Notes: generated by a model not told the origin, from the letters alone. 64,000 nt of DNA from Desulfovibrio sp. G11 (GCF_900243745.1 NZ_LT984798.1:1606501-1670500), one strand, 5' to 3'. Numbered from the stretch's first letter, positions 1 through 9,348 are shown. Numbers and translations: made by a program.

Positions 1-219
1 ACTGTGAGCTGCTGGTCGGGCAGGGTGTAAGTGGTTTTTTTGACAGACCGCCCGTGCAGCCCTGAGCGGAGTCGGCCTGCCCGCGTGACGCAGCCGATGC
101 GCCCGGCATGCTTTTCCGCCCTGCACACCGCGTTGCGCCTTCACGCAGGGCTGGACTTTGCACTTAAAAGGGCCTATGAATACCCACTTATATCAATGGG
201 GCTTACCCCGGAGGACATT

Positions 220-330
220 ATGGCTCACAAGAAAATCGAACGTAAGAAAGAACTGGACCGTCGCCGTCATCGTCGTGCGGAGCGCCTGAAGCAGCGCGTG
301 CGTGAAGCCAAGGCTGCTGCCAAGGCGTAA
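220..330 (+). CDS. small highly basic protein, 36 aa
   Basis: This short frame starts at an ATG with a good ribosome binding site (GGAGG at 210-214) and encodes 36 residues, about half of them Lys or Arg. It starts MAHKKIERKK and ends in an Ala/Lys tail (AKAAAKA). The composition suggests a nucleic-acid or ribosome-associated peptide, but no family can be named with certainty. A longer reading from position 31 exists in the same frame; its N-terminus lacks the basic character and a binding site, so the short start is preferred. It stands alone upstream of a 600-base gap. The function is unknown; reality as a gene rests on the binding site and the strongly biased composition. Confidence 0.6.
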   Translation: MAHKKIERKKELDRRRHRRAERLKQRVREAKAAAKA

Positions 331-940
331 CTGTTTCTGGATAACCGCCTGCCGCAAAACGTGTTTCGTTCAGCGGGATCAGGGAAAAGGCTGGGAGCGC
401 CATCGCAGGTGTTTTGCCGGGACTTTTCTGGTATCCCGAAAAAAACAGCGTCTTTTGCGGGCGCTACTTATTTAGCAACAGCGCACCGGTTTTTCAGGCC
501 CCTGGGCCTGCCGGGGACTGCCCATGCAGTCCTCTTGCACCGTAGGCAAGTTGAGACTGGCCGGGACTGTTCCCGGCGGTCTTTTCGCATGCGCATTGCC
601 TGAATGCCTGCGCGGCATGTCTTCAGCCTGTTGCTCCGGGCCTGCCCGTATTGCCCGGCGGGACTTCTGCCGTGCCGGTAGTCCGGGGTTTTCAGTAAAG
701 GTGCTTTTCGCCATATGGGCATTTTTGTTGCAGATACATAAATGCTTCAGCGCCGCGTACAAACGCAGCACCCGCAGAGTAGCGCGGGCCTTGCCGCAAG
801 ATGTCTTTCGGCAGGGCGGTTTCTGAAGTGCCGCACATTTCAGAAACGACCCTTCTGTAGTGCGTGTGGGGCGTTCGTACCTCATGCACCGGCGGGGCGC
901 TGCCGCTATAACCATCAAATCAATCTGCGCTAGTGTGATC
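331..940. other. 610-base gap with no convincing gene
   Basis: Several overlapping frames on both strands are open here, but none has a recognisable protein or a good start site. One inverted repeat is visible: an 8-9 bp arm GTTTCTGA(A) at 819-827 pairs with TTCAGAAAC at 839-847 across an 11-base loop. It lies about 95 bases before the next gene and could be an operator or a leader hairpin. A structured RNA cannot be excluded, but none was recognised. Confidence 0.4.
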
Positions 941-1282
941 ATGCCTATTTACGAATATCAGTGTTCCAAGTGTCAGCACAGGTTTGAGGAGTGGGTGAAA
1001 AGTCCCTCCGATCAGGGCGAAGAGCCTTGCCCCAAGTGCGGCGCGGCCTCTCCGCGCATAATGTCGCAGACATCTTTTGTGCTCAAGGGGGGCGGCTGGT
1101 ACGTTGATGACTATGGCTATCGCAAGGGCATAAAGGAAGAAGGCGGCGCGTCCTCTTCCTCTTCTCCCTCTCCGGCGGAGGCCTCTCCGGCCGCGCCGAC
1201 CGCACCCGCACCTGCCGCCGCCCCGGCGGCCGCTCCCGCAACCCCGGCCCCTGCTGCCGGCCCCGCGAAAACGGATTCATGA
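941..1282 (+). CDS. FmdB-family zinc-ribbon protein
   Basis: The 113-residue product opens with the typical FmdB start (MPIYEYQCSK) and carries four zinc-ligand cysteines as two pairs, C8/C11 and C30/C33. This is the single zinc ribbon of the FmdB family of putative regulatory proteins. After residue ~60 comes a Ser-rich stretch and then a long Ala/Pro tail to the C-terminus, which looks disordered. The start is the ATG at 941; the frame is open 27 codons further upstream, but the family begins at this Met. It is separated from purB by only 7 bases, so the two are probably cotranscribed. The molecular role of FmdB proteins is not established. Confidence 0.85.
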   Translation: MPIYEYQCSKCQHRFEEWVKSPSDQGEEPCPKCGAASPRIMSQTSFVLKGGGWYVDDYGYRKGIKEEGGASSSSSPSPAEASPAAPTAPAPAAAPAAAPATPAPAAGPAKTDS

Positions 1283-1289
1283 GGCTGTC

Positions 1290-2600
1290 ATGATCGAACG
1301 CTATACCCGCCCGGAAATGGACCGTATATGGACTTTGAAAAACCGCTATCAGGCATGGCTTGACGTTGAGCTGGCCGTTTGCCGGGCGTGGAGCGAAATG
1401 GGCCGGATCCCGGCCGAGGCCGTTGCCGTCATCTGCGACAAGGCTGCCATTGATGTGGACCGCATTCTCGAAATCGAGGAAGTAACCCGCCATGACGTCA
1501 TCGCCTTTCTGACCTCGCTGGAAGAAAAGGTAGGGCCGGATGCGCGCTACATCCACCTGGGCTGCACCTCATCAGATATTGTGGACACGGCCAACGCCCT
1601 GCTGCTGGTGCAGGCGGGCGAACTGATTCTCAAAGACATACGCGGGCTTCTGGGCAGCATTGAATCGCTGGCCCGGCGCCACAAGGGTGTGCTGTGCATG
1701 GGCCGCACCCACGGCATCCACGCGGAACCCACCAGCTTCGGCCTCAAGATGGCCGGTTTTTACGCCGAATTTTCGCGTCATCTGGCGCGGGTGGAAGCCG
1801 GGCTTGAGAGCGTGCGCGTGGGCAAGATATCGGGCGCGGTGGGCACATACGCCTTTTTGTCGCCCGAACTGGAAGCGCGCGCCCTGGGCCATCTGGGCCT
1901 TGGGGTTGATCCGCACTCCACCCAGATCATCCAGCGCGACCGCTACGCCCACTTCTTTACCTCTCTGGCGATTCTGGGCGGCGGCATAGAGCGCCTTTGT
2001 GTGGAACTGCGCCATCTGCAGCGCACCGAGGTGCTGGAAGTGGAAGAGGGCTTTGCCAGAGGGCAGAAAGGCTCCTCGGCCATGCCGCACAAAAAGAACC
2101 CCATTTCGGCAGAAAACATGACCGGGCTTTCACGCCTGCTGCGTACCAACGCCCTTGCCGCTCTGGAAAACCAGGCTCTCTGGCATGAGCGCGACATCAG
2201 CCATTCGTCGGTAGAGCGCGTTATCATGCCCGATTCCACCATACTGGCCGACTACATTCTTGCGCGCCTTACCCGCCTTCTGGACGGCCTTGTGGTCAAG
2301 CCCGACCGCATGCGCGAAAATATGGACCGTTCTTTTGGCCTGTATTTTTCGCAGCGTGTGCTCACGGCGCTTGTGTCCGGCGGGCTGCCGCGCCAGCAGG
2401 CCTACGAGGCCGTGCAGCGTCTTGCCATGCAGAGCTGGGAAAGCCGCGTGCCTTTCCCCGATCTTGTGCGCGCCGATGCGGATATGAGCAGCCGTCTGGG
2501 CGAAGCCGCCCTGAAAGACCTTTTTGATCCTTCCTATTACCTGCAACACGAAGATGAAATTTTCGCCCGCGTGTTTGCTGAAAGCCCTGCCCGGGCCTAG
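1290..2600 (+). CDS. purB: adenylosuccinate lyase
   Basis: A 436-residue member of the fumarase/aspartase superfamily. It cleaves adenylosuccinate to AMP and fumarate and also acts at the SAICAR step of purine synthesis in the cytosol. The superfamily signature GSSAMPHKKNP lies at about residues 262-272, and the catalytic-His region (MGRTHGIHAEPTS) at about residues 137-149. Length and full collinearity fit bacterial PurB. The ATG at 1290 follows GAGG at 1281-1284. The gene sits between the FmdB-like gene and pyrE with very short gaps, giving a purine/pyrimidine synthesis operon. Confidence 0.95.
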   Translation: MIERYTRPEMDRIWTLKNRYQAWLDVELAVCRAWSEMGRIPAEAVAVICDKAAIDVDRILEIEEVTRHDVIAFLTSLEEKVGPDARYIHLGCTSSDIVDTANALLLVQAGELILKDIRGLLGSIESLARRHKGVLCMGRTHGIHAEPTSFGLKMAGFYAEFSRHLARVEAGLESVRVGKISGAVGTYAFLSPELEARALGHLGLGVDPHSTQIIQRDRYAHFFTSLAILGGGIERLCVELRHLQRTEVLEVEEGFARGQKGSSAMPHKKNPISAENMTGLSRLLRTNALAALENQALWHERDISHSSVERVIMPDSTILADYILARLTRLLDGLVVKPDRMRENMDRSFGLYFSQRVLTALVSGGLPRQQAYEAVQRLAMQSWESRVPFPDLVRADADMSSRLGEAALKDLFDPSYYLQHEDEIFARVFAESPARA

Positions 2601-2612
2601 CCGAGGTTGTTC

Positions 2613-3194
2613 ATGAGCGTTTGCACCCAAGAGCATATGATGGAACTTAAACGCCGTCTCGCGCGCCTGCTGGTGGAAAAATCCTATCGTGAAGGGGATT
2701 TTATGCTGGCTTCAGGCCGCAGAAGCGACTATTATTTTGACTGTCGTGTAACGGCCTTGCACGCCGAAGGCTCCTGGCTTATCGGCACGCTGTTCAACCA
2801 CATGCTCCGCGATCTGGATATCCGGGGTGTGGGCGGCATGACCATGGGGGCAGATCCGCTGGTTTCCGCCACTACGGTTGTTTCGCATGAGCAGGGCAGG
2901 CCCCTGCACGGCCTGCTGGTGCGCAAAGAGGCCAAAGGTCACGGCACCGGGCAGTTTGTGGAAGGACTTGGCAATTTTAACGCAGGCGATCGCGTTGCCA
3001 TGCTGGAAGATGTGGTCACCACGGGCGGTTCGCTGCTCAAGGCCTGTCACAGGATCAGCGACGCAGAGCTGAACATTGTTGCTGTGTGCGCCATTCTGGA
3101 CAGGGAGGAAGGTGGCCGTGAAAAGCTCCGTGAGGCGGGATATGAACTGCTTGCCCTCTTCACCCGCGCGAAACTGGTGGCCCTTGCGCGCTGA
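2613..3194 (+). CDS. pyrE: orotate phosphoribosyltransferase
   Basis: A 193-residue phosphoribosyltransferase that joins orotate to PRPP to give OMP in pyrimidine synthesis. The PRPP-binding motif VAMLEDVVTTGGSLL lies at about residues 129-143, and the N-terminal FMLASGRRSDYYFD region fits PyrE. The ATG at 2613 is preferred because CGAGG at 2602-2606 gives normal spacing. A TTG at 2607 and a downstream ATG pair at 2637/2640 are alternatives. It begins 12 bases after purB stops, so it is probably part of the same transcript. Confidence 0.93.
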   Translation: MSVCTQEHMMELKRRLARLLVEKSYREGDFMLASGRRSDYYFDCRVTALHAEGSWLIGTLFNHMLRDLDIRGVGGMTMGADPLVSATTVVSHEQGRPLHGLLVRKEAKGHGTGQFVEGLGNFNAGDRVAMLEDVVTTGGSLLKACHRISDAELNIVAVCAILDREEGGREKLREAGYELLALFTRAKLVALAR

Positions 3195-3357
3195 GTGCAC
3201 CCAGGCGGAACCTGACGCAGCAGCCCTCGGGGCTGTCGTGCCTGAGGGGACTTCGCGGGCGTCTTGTTTGCCGTACGCGGACGGGCGCACGCCCGTCCGG
3301 CACATCATGACGCGCTTTTCCACCACGGCTCCCACGACCCGTCAGGGGGGGCGCGTC

Positions 3358-5838
3358 TTGTGCCGCAGCATGGCTGTCCGGCGTTTTGCCGTTTTTCTTT
3401 TTTCTCTTTGCGCCCTGCGGGCCTTGCCGGGTCTTGCAGCGGCGCTTTTGTGCGTTCTTGCCGCGTCCGGATACGCGCGCGCCGATAACTGGCAGGCTTC
3501 GCTATATAACGAGGGCCTGCCTTCCCATCTGGTGGCTGTGGATAAAAACCGCCAGACCTTCATGTTTTTCGAGAAAAAAAGCCCTCTCAAGCTCCGCTAT
3601 ACCTACCCCTGCACCACCGGACAGCTGACCGGCGACAAGAAGGTGCTCAACGACCTGCGCACTCCCGAGGGTGTCTACTTTGTGGAGTACAAGATCGCCA
3701 GCGGGCTGGATTTCAAAGAATACGGGGGCATAGCTTACACGCTCAACTATCCTAACCCCGTGGACAAACTGCGTGGCAAAACCGGCCACGGCATATGGAT
3801 TCACAGCAAGGGCCTGGGCATTGAGCCGCTTTCAACACGGGGCTGCGTGGCTATCGGGCTGAAAGAAATTGACGAGGTTGGCCCGAGCCTTGTACCCGGA
3901 ACCGCCGTGGTGCTGGCGGAACGTCTGGATGAAACCACCGTGCCGCAGCCGGATAACGGCACGGCCCGTGAATTGCGGCGGCTCATGCAGGCATGGAGCA
4001 ATGCCTGGGCCGGGCGCTCATCCAGGATGTTTGAATTTTATGATGCCGATGCGTACAGCAAGGCCATGCCCGAAAGCTTCGCCGCTTTCAGGCTGAACAA
4101 GGAACGTCTGTTCAAGATCCTCAGTTTTATCAAGATTTACAACCGTAAAATTCACGTGCTTGAGGGGCCGGGCTATTGGGTTACCTGGTCCGAGCAGTTT
4201 TATACCGCATCCAATCTTTCCACTGAAGGTGTCCGTCGTCTGTACTGGCAGCGCGGTGACGACAAGAAGTTCCGCATTGTCGGTATGGAATGGAGCCCCC
4301 GTGATCTTGGTATGCGGGCTGCTTACCAGAAAGGCCAGCTTGTGGCCGAAGCGCCGTTGCAGACGGCTTCGGACGCTGACTCCGAGGCGCCCCTGCCGCC
4401 GCGTCTGGATATGCCTGAGAGCGCCGCTGACGGCACGGAAGTTGTAGCCGCCAGCGCCGCCGATGGGAGCAAGGCAGGCGGCAAGACGTCTGCTGAAGCC
4501 GCTGCGCCGGGTAAATCCGTTGCACTCAGCGAGCCTCTTGTTCCCCGTCGCATGCAGGCCCCGCCCCCGGCGGAAGTGAACTGGGGCGCGCGCCCCGCCA
4601 TGGAAGATTCAGCCAGGGTTGCCGCCGAGCAGCGGGCCGCCGAAGAACTTGCTGCCCGGCAGCGTGCGGAAGAAGAGCGCGCCGCAGCGCAGCGCCTTGC
4701 CGAAATCCGTGCTGCGGAAGAACGCGCGGCTGCCGTAAAAGCCGAGGCCGAGCGCTTGGCCGCTGAGCAGGCCGCTGCTGAAAAAGCCGCTGCCGAAGCT
4801 GAAGCGCAACGCTTGGCGCAACTTGCCGCAGAAAAGCTTGCTGCGGAACGCGCAGCGGCAAAGGCCGAAGCCGAACGTCTGGCTGCCGAAAAAGCCGCTG
4901 CTGAAAAGGCCGCCGCTGAAGCCGAGGAGCAACGCCTGGCGCGATCGGCCGCAGAAAAACTTGCTGCGGAAAAACTGGTTGCGGAGCAGCTTGCTGCCCA
5001 GCGCGCCGCCGAGGAACTGGAAGCCAAAAAGCAGGCAGCCCTTGCCGCGCAGGATCTGCGCCTTACTCCGGAGCTGCGCACCCAGTTGCAACAGGCTGTG
5101 AGCGGCTGGAATGCGGCCCTTGCCGCCCGTTCGCCGGCTCTTGCCGACTTTTACGATCATGCGCGCTTCAACCGTGAACCCGGGGCGCCACGCGGCCTTT
5201 CCTATAATGCCGCATGGCGTGAGCTTGAAAAGCATCTGGGCGCGCCCTGGCTGCGTTACATCAGCCGCAAACCTTCTTTCGAGGTGCAGGGCAAGTTGGC
5301 GGTTAGCCGCTGCGAAGAGCTTGTGGCCGGTCCTCACGGTTTGAGCGAGGGCGTACGCACGCTATGGTGGCGCAAGGGCGACAACGGCGACCTGCGTATT
5401 GTGGCCTCGCAGTTCCAGCCCGATGAGCTGGGCCTGGCCGCCGACTATCTGGATCAGGTAAGCGGCGCGGTAAGCGATGCCATTGAAGGCTGGCGCAAGG
5501 CCTGGGAAGCGGGCAACCTGGATGCCTATATGGCCTACTATACCGACAGTGCCGTGCAGCAGGGCCGCTGGGGGGCCAAAAATATCCGCCGTCAGAAAGA
5601 AGGGCTGTGGTCCCGTGTGCAGCCGATCCTTGTGCAGCTTTCCGGCTTGCGGCTGGTGGCGGACAAGGCCGGCATACGCGCCGATATGGGGCAGACCTAT
5701 GCCGACAGCGCCGGGCACAGCGACAGGGGAACAAAAACCCTGCTCCTGCAGTATGACGGCAAGAAATGGCTTATCACGCGTGAAGACTGGACGGCGGCTC
5801 CCGCCGCTGCCTCTGCGCCCGGAGGAGGCAGGCCTTGA
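3358..5838 (+). CDS. secreted YkuD-fold L,D-transpeptidase/carboxypeptidase with three NTF2-like domains
   Basis: An ~826-residue exported protein. After a signal peptide (cleavage near residue 42, ARA-D) comes a YkuD catalytic domain (~50-200) with H149 in the IHS motif and the active-site STRGC, C163. Then follow an NTF2-like domain (~205-315), a linker, an Ala/Glu/Arg-rich TolA-like helical stretch (~418-567), and two more NTF2-like segments (~568-694 and ~698-819). YkuD plus NTF2 is the architecture of the Helicobacter Csd6 and Campylobacter Pgp2 L,D-carboxypeptidases, which trim peptidoglycan peptides and set cell curvature; a similar role is inferred here. Start: the TTG at 3358 has a run of G at 3345-3351 at good distance; ATG 3307 and ATG 3370 are alternatives. 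The next gene overlaps its stop codon. Confidence 0.8.
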   Translation: MCRSMAVRRFAVFLFSLCALRALPGLAAALLCVLAASGYARADNWQASLYNEGLPSHLVAVDKNRQTFMFFEKKSPLKLRYTYPCTTGQLTGDKKVLNDLRTPEGVYFVEYKIASGLDFKEYGGIAYTLNYPNPVDKLRGKTGHGIWIHSKGLGIEPLSTRGCVAIGLKEIDEVGPSLVPGTAVVLAERLDETTVPQPDNGTARELRRLMQAWSNAWAGRSSRMFEFYDADAYSKAMPESFAAFRLNKERLFKILSFIKIYNRKIHVLEGPGYWVTWSEQFYTASNLSTEGVRRLYWQRGDDKKFRIVGMEWSPRDLGMRAAYQKGQLVAEAPLQTASDADSEAPLPPRLDMPESAADGTEVVAASAADGSKAGGKTSAEAAAPGKSVALSEPLVPRRMQAPPPAEVNWGARPAMEDSARVAAEQRAAEELAARQRAEEERAAAQRLAEIRAAEERAAAVKAEAERLAAEQAAAEKAAAEAEAQRLAQLAAEKLAAERAAAKAEAERLAAEKAAAEKAAAEAEEQRLARSAAEKLAAEKLVAEQLAAQRAAEELEAKKQAALAAQDLRLTPELRTQLQQAVSGWNAALAARSPALADFYDHARFNREPGAPRGLSYNAAWRELEKHLGAPWLRYISRKPSFEVQGKLAVSRCEELVAGPHGLSEGVRTLWWRKGDNGDLRIVASQFQPDELGLAADYLDQVSGAVSDAIEGWRKAWEAGNLDAYMAYYTDSAVQQGRWGAKNIRRQKEGLWSRVQPILVQLSGLRLVADKAGIRADMGQTYADSAGHSDRGTKTLLLQYDGKKWLITREDWTAAPAAASAPGGGRP

Positions 5839-6581
5839 AATACAAGGAAAGCCTTTCCATCATCTTTATGAGGGATAACGGTCCCCGGCGCAGTTTTCGT
5901 GTTCGCCGGGGCCGTTTTTACGCGGCGCTGGTCTTTTTCGCCTGCCTGCCTGTGCTGAGTTCTGTTCTGGGCTGGCATTGCTGGCAGCTCTGGCAGGAAA
6001 ATGCCGCGCTGCGCGCGAATGTGCTGCGCTTTGAAAGCGACTATCAGGGCGCACAGGCCACGGCAGAGCGCCTTGAGCATCTTGAAGAACTGCTGCGCGA
6101 AGAAGATGTGCAGGGGCGCGATCTTGTGCTGCGCCGTCTGGGCGGGGGAGAACCCGCCGTGGAAGCCCCCCCGGCAGACAGGGATGAGAACGGCAAAAGC
6201 GAGGCGCTGCGCGGTGCGGAGGGGCCGGGGCATGAGGACTTTCCTGCCATTGACCTTGATTACGTCAAAGTGGGCAATGTGCAGGTGCGCGCCCTGCGCG
6301 GCGGCAAGCTGCGCCTTGCCCTTGATTTGCGCAATACCGACAACCAGCGGCTGGCTTCCGGATCTGTGTCCGGCACGCTGATCACGGCTGACGGGGCAAA
6401 GCACCCTCTGAGTTTTGACCCGGAAAACGTAGGTGACTTTCGCATCAGCCGCTTCAAACGCACGGTCATTGTGGTGCGCCTGCCGGGACGCCTTGATCTG
6501 GTGAATGCCCAGGTCATTCTTGAGGTGCGCAATCAGGACGAAAGCGTGGTATACCGCAATATTTTTCCTGTGGAACACTAG
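5835..6581 (+). CDS. membrane-anchored protein of unknown function
   Basis: A 248-residue protein translated from a TTG overlapping the stop of the preceding cell-wall enzyme; GGAGGAGG at 5821-5828 fits this start. A basic N-terminus (about residues 1-27) is followed by one membrane segment at ~28-48, a coiled-coil stretch at ~52-85 and an acidic linker. A C-terminal beta-rich domain (~135-248) contains the repeated VQVRALRGGKLRLALDLRN pattern. The topology suggests an inner-membrane anchor with a periplasmic domain. Translational coupling to the YkuD enzyme implies a shared envelope function. The family is not recognised. Confidence 0.75.
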   Translation: MKYKESLSIIFMRDNGPRRSFRVRRGRFYAALVFFACLPVLSSVLGWHCWQLWQENAALRANVLRFESDYQGAQATAERLEHLEELLREEDVQGRDLVLRRLGGGEPAVEAPPADRDENGKSEALRGAEGPGHEDFPAIDLDYVKVGNVQVRALRGGKLRLALDLRNTDNQRLASGSVSGTLITADGAKHPLSFDPENVGDFRISRFKRTVIVVRLPGRLDLVNAQVILEVRNQDESVVYRNIFPVEH

Positions 6582-6582
6582 G

Positions 6583-6667
6583 GCAATCAACGCTTCAAAT
6601 ACTTGCTTAACGGACGGCAAAGCCGCCCTGCAATCATTTGGCGACAAGGATTTGTCTCCAAATCCTT
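6583..6667 (+). repeat. dispersed intergenic repeat, family A, copy 1
   Basis: This segment starts 2 bases after the stop of the upstream gene. It is closely similar to 39954-40010 (same orientation) and to 63679-63763 (reverse complement). Shared blocks are TTGCTTAAC, CGGCAAAGC and ACAAGGATTTG. It ends in a perfect hairpin, AAGGATTTG-TCTC-CAAATCCTT, with no T-run. It may serve as a transcript end or a mobile-type small repeat. Confidence 0.7.
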
Positions 6668-6754
6668 ATCGAGCACTTTACCTTTGAAAAAACTCAAATG
6701 CTCTGTGTGACGGGCAGTGGTGCGCTGCGGCGGGCATTGCGTGACACGCAGGAA

Positions 6755-6845
6755 TAATGGGAAAGGGCTTAGCCTTCGAGAGGGGGGTAAAATTTCTTCT
6801 TGCAGGGCCGGTTTCTCTTTCGCATTGCCTGTCGCGCAGACGGCC
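6755..6845. repeat. dispersed intergenic repeat, family B, copy 1
   Basis: The gap 6668-6993 contains no gene. Inside it, this stretch (GGGAAAGGGCTTAGCCTTCG, a G-run, then a GCAGGG...TTTCTC...GCATTG block) resembles 37321-37415 and, more loosely, 41719-41781 and the complement of 42410-42475. The elements are degenerate, and their ends cannot be set exactly by eye. Confidence 0.5.
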
Positions 6846-6993
6846 CCGTCTCCCTCAGGTCAGGGAAATGCTTATAACAGATTAAAACAGGAAGAACTGT
6901 TCTGGGGCGGGGGTGCGAAGGGGGGGACCCCTTTTGCAATAGGGTCCCCTCCACAAGGCATTTCAAAGTAAACGTGCTCTAACCCGCCAACGG

Positions 6994-9300
6994 CTACGCG
7001 GTCCGCGTGGCGTTATAGAAATTGATCAGGCAGCCATCAAGGATGATCTGGCGTTCGTCATCGGTCAGATCCTTGAGGGTAAGGGCAATCTGCTCGCTCG
7101 TGCCGTTTTCGCGCACAATATGGGCCAGCAGGGTAGGTTCGGCCTCCTGCACGGCTTTACGTACGTGCGGTACGGCAAGCCAGTCGCCAATCTGAAGCAC
7201 ATCAGCAAGATCCGCATCAACAATGAAGGGCAGCATACCCCAGTTGATCAGGTTGGAGCGGTAGCGCTTTGTGGCGTATTCCACGGCCAGGTTGGCCCAT
7301 CCGCCCAGTACTTTCTGGCAGGAGGCCGCCTGTTCGCGGGCCGAGCCATCACCGGGTTTGACGGCAAAGATGGTGGAGCCGATGCCCACGTCCGCAAGGT
7401 CGGTTCCGTTTTGTGGAATATTCAGACCGCAGATGGCAAAGAGCGCGCGTACCCGGGCCACAAGGTCCGCATCGGCGGCATTGGACAGCCGTGTCTTTTC
7501 AAGGGCGTTAACGGTTTTGGCTCGCTCCACATAGCCGGGATCCTTGCGCGACAGGGTGTACTCTGCCAGCTTGAGCGGGTTGGAACGCAGGGATGAAGTC
7601 TCGCCCGAGGGGATAAGCTCATCCGTGGTGGTCACGGGGTCGGTGATAACACTGGCGACCTGAAGCAGCAGATGTTCGGGCAGAGCGCTCATGGCGGGCC
7701 AGTCCGCAATATTGGGACCAAAAATCAGCGGTGTTTCGGGCTTGGCCTGACCAAAGCCGTTATACACGCGACGGTGGTAGATCAGCGGCTCAAAACGGTA
7801 ATCAAGGCTGATGCCCGCAAGGCCGGGGGCGCTCCAGTCCAGGTCCGTGGCGGGGGTCAGGCGGCCGCCGTTGGCCGCCGTGGCAGCGATGGAACGGGCG
7901 TCCATGAGAGCTACGGCGGAGAGCTGCCCGTTGGCAGGCTTTGACCCTTCGCGGTTGGGGAAGTTGCGGGTGGTGTGGCGAATGGACAGGGCGCCGTGAG
8001 CCGGAGTATCGCCCGCACCGAAACAGGGACCGCAGAAGGCGTTTTTCATCACTGCGCCCGCAGCCATCAGTTTGGCCGTGGAGCCGTTGTTGACCAGAGC
8101 CAGCCCCTGTGGCTCGCTGGCAGGGTAGACGGACAGGCTGAAGGCAAGGTTGCCCGTGCTTTTGCCGTCCAGAATGGCGGCGGCCAGAGTGATGTTTTCA
8201 AAGCTGCCGCCCGCGCAGCCCGCAATGATGCCCTGGTCAACCCACAGGCCGCCATCGCGGATTTTTCCGCAAAGGTTGAGGCCCCTGGCAGCATCGCCAA
8301 ACTGGCGGCGGGCCTCGTCTTCCACATGGGCCAGCAGCTCTGGGGCATGCCTTGCAACCTCGGCTACGGGGTAGGCATTGCTGGGGTGAAAGGGCAGGGC
8401 CATCATGGGCACGATCTTGCCGAGATCAATGCGGATAAGACCATCGTAGGCTGCCGGGCCTTCAAGGCGCAGTTCGGCGTAGTCGCCGGGGCGGCCGTGC
8501 TGCTCAAGGTAGCGGGCCACCTTGGCGTCTGTGGTCCAGATGGACGAAAGACAGGTAGTTTCGGTGGTCATGACATCGATGCCGCAACGGTATTCCACCG
8601 AAAGGCCTTCCACGCCGGGACCCATAAATTCCAGCACCTTGTTTTTCACAAACCCGTTTTTGAAAACAGCGGCGATAAGGGCCAGGGCCACGTCCTGCGG
8701 GCCTACACCGGGGCGTGGCGTGCCTTCGAGCCATACGGCGATTTTCTGCGGGTCGGCCACGTCATAGGTCTTGCCGAGAAGCTGTTTGACCAGTTCCGGC
8801 CCGCCTTCGCCCACAGCCATGACACCCAGTGCGCCGTAGCGGGTATGGCTGTCGGAACCAAGGATCATGCCTCCGCATTTAGTCATCATTTCGCGCACAT
8901 ACTGATGTATGACCGCCAGATGCGGGGGAACGAAGATGCCGCCGTACTTCTGGGCGGCCGCAAGACCGAAGAGGTGATCGTCTTCGTTGATGGTTCCGCC
9001 TACGGCGCAAAGGCTGTTGTGGCAGTTGGTGAGGGCGTAGGGAACGGGAAATTCCGTAAGGCCGCTGGCCCGCGCTGTCTGGATAATGCCCACATATGTG
9101 ATGTCGTGCGAGGCCAGAGCGTCAAAGCGGATGCGCAGCACGTTTTCCCCTGCCGGGGCTGTATTGTGCGCGGAAAGAATGCGCGCGGCCAGGCTGTTTT
9201 TGCGCGCGGCCTCCACATCCACGCCCTTGGCGCGAGCCTCTTCGGCGCTGCGGATGGTGTTTCCATCAATGACAACGGCATTGCTTATAAGTTCAATCAT
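6994..9300 (-). CDS. aconitase-superfamily hydratase (YbhJ-like)
   Basis: A 768-residue protein of the aconitase superfamily that resembles the E. coli YbhJ-type putative hydratase in length and order rather than AcnA or AcnB. It contains the substrate/cluster-region motifs GSDSHTRYGALG (~residues 147-158), an IAGCAGGSFENITLAA segment and a C-terminal swivel domain. Its place at the end of a cluster with (Re)-citrate synthase and isocitrate dehydrogenase suggests that it is the working aconitase, isomerising citrate to isocitrate. This is inferred from context, and other hydratase activity is possible. The start ATG at 9300 is 48 bases after the exporter gene stops, so cotranscription is likely. 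Confidence 0.85.
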   Translation of the reverse strand: MIELISNAVVIDGNTIRSAEEARAKGVDVEAARKNSLAARILSAHNTAPAGENVLRIRFDALASHDITYVGIIQTARASGLTEFPVPYALTNCHNSLCAVGGTINEDDHLFGLAAAQKYGGIFVPPHLAVIHQYVREMMTKCGGMILGSDSHTRYGALGVMAVGEGGPELVKQLLGKTYDVADPQKIAVWLEGTPRPGVGPQDVALALIAAVFKNGFVKNKVLEFMGPGVEGLSVEYRCGIDVMTTETTCLSSIWTTDAKVARYLEQHGRPGDYAELRLEGPAAYDGLIRIDLGKIVPMMALPFHPSNAYPVAEVARHAPELLAHVEDEARRQFGDAARGLNLCGKIRDGGLWVDQGIIAGCAGGSFENITLAAAILDGKSTGNLAFSLSVYPASEPQGLALVNNGSTAKLMAAGAVMKNAFCGPCFGAGDTPAHGALSIRHTTRNFPNREGSKPANGQLSAVALMDARSIAATAANGGRLTPATDLDWSAPGLAGISLDYRFEPLIYHRRVYNGFGQAKPETPLIFGPNIADWPAMSALPEHLLLQVASVITDPVTTTDELIPSGETSSLRSNPLKLAEYTLSRKDPGYVERAKTVNALEKTRLSNAADADLVARVRALFAICGLNIPQNGTDLADVGIGSTIFAVKPGDGSAREQAASCQKVLGGWANLAVEYATKRYRSNLINWGMLPFIVDADLADVLQIGDWLAVPHVRKAVQEAEPTLLAHIVRENGTSEQIALTLKDLTDDERQIILDGCLINFYNATRTA

Positions 9301-9348
9301 GGTGGCAGACCTTTTTGCTGGGTTTTGAGGCCGCTGGCGCGACGCTGG

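Noticed and set aside
3076-3357. Longer start for the YkuD enzyme overlapping pyrE
   Set aside because: The extension would overlap pyrE by about 120 bases and would bury the clear signal peptide.
4611-5060. Simple tandem repeat in the YkuD enzyme gene
   Set aside because: The DNA is repetitive because the protein has an Ala/Glu helical stretch; units vary in length and sequence, so it is a coding coiled-coil region rather than an independent repeat.
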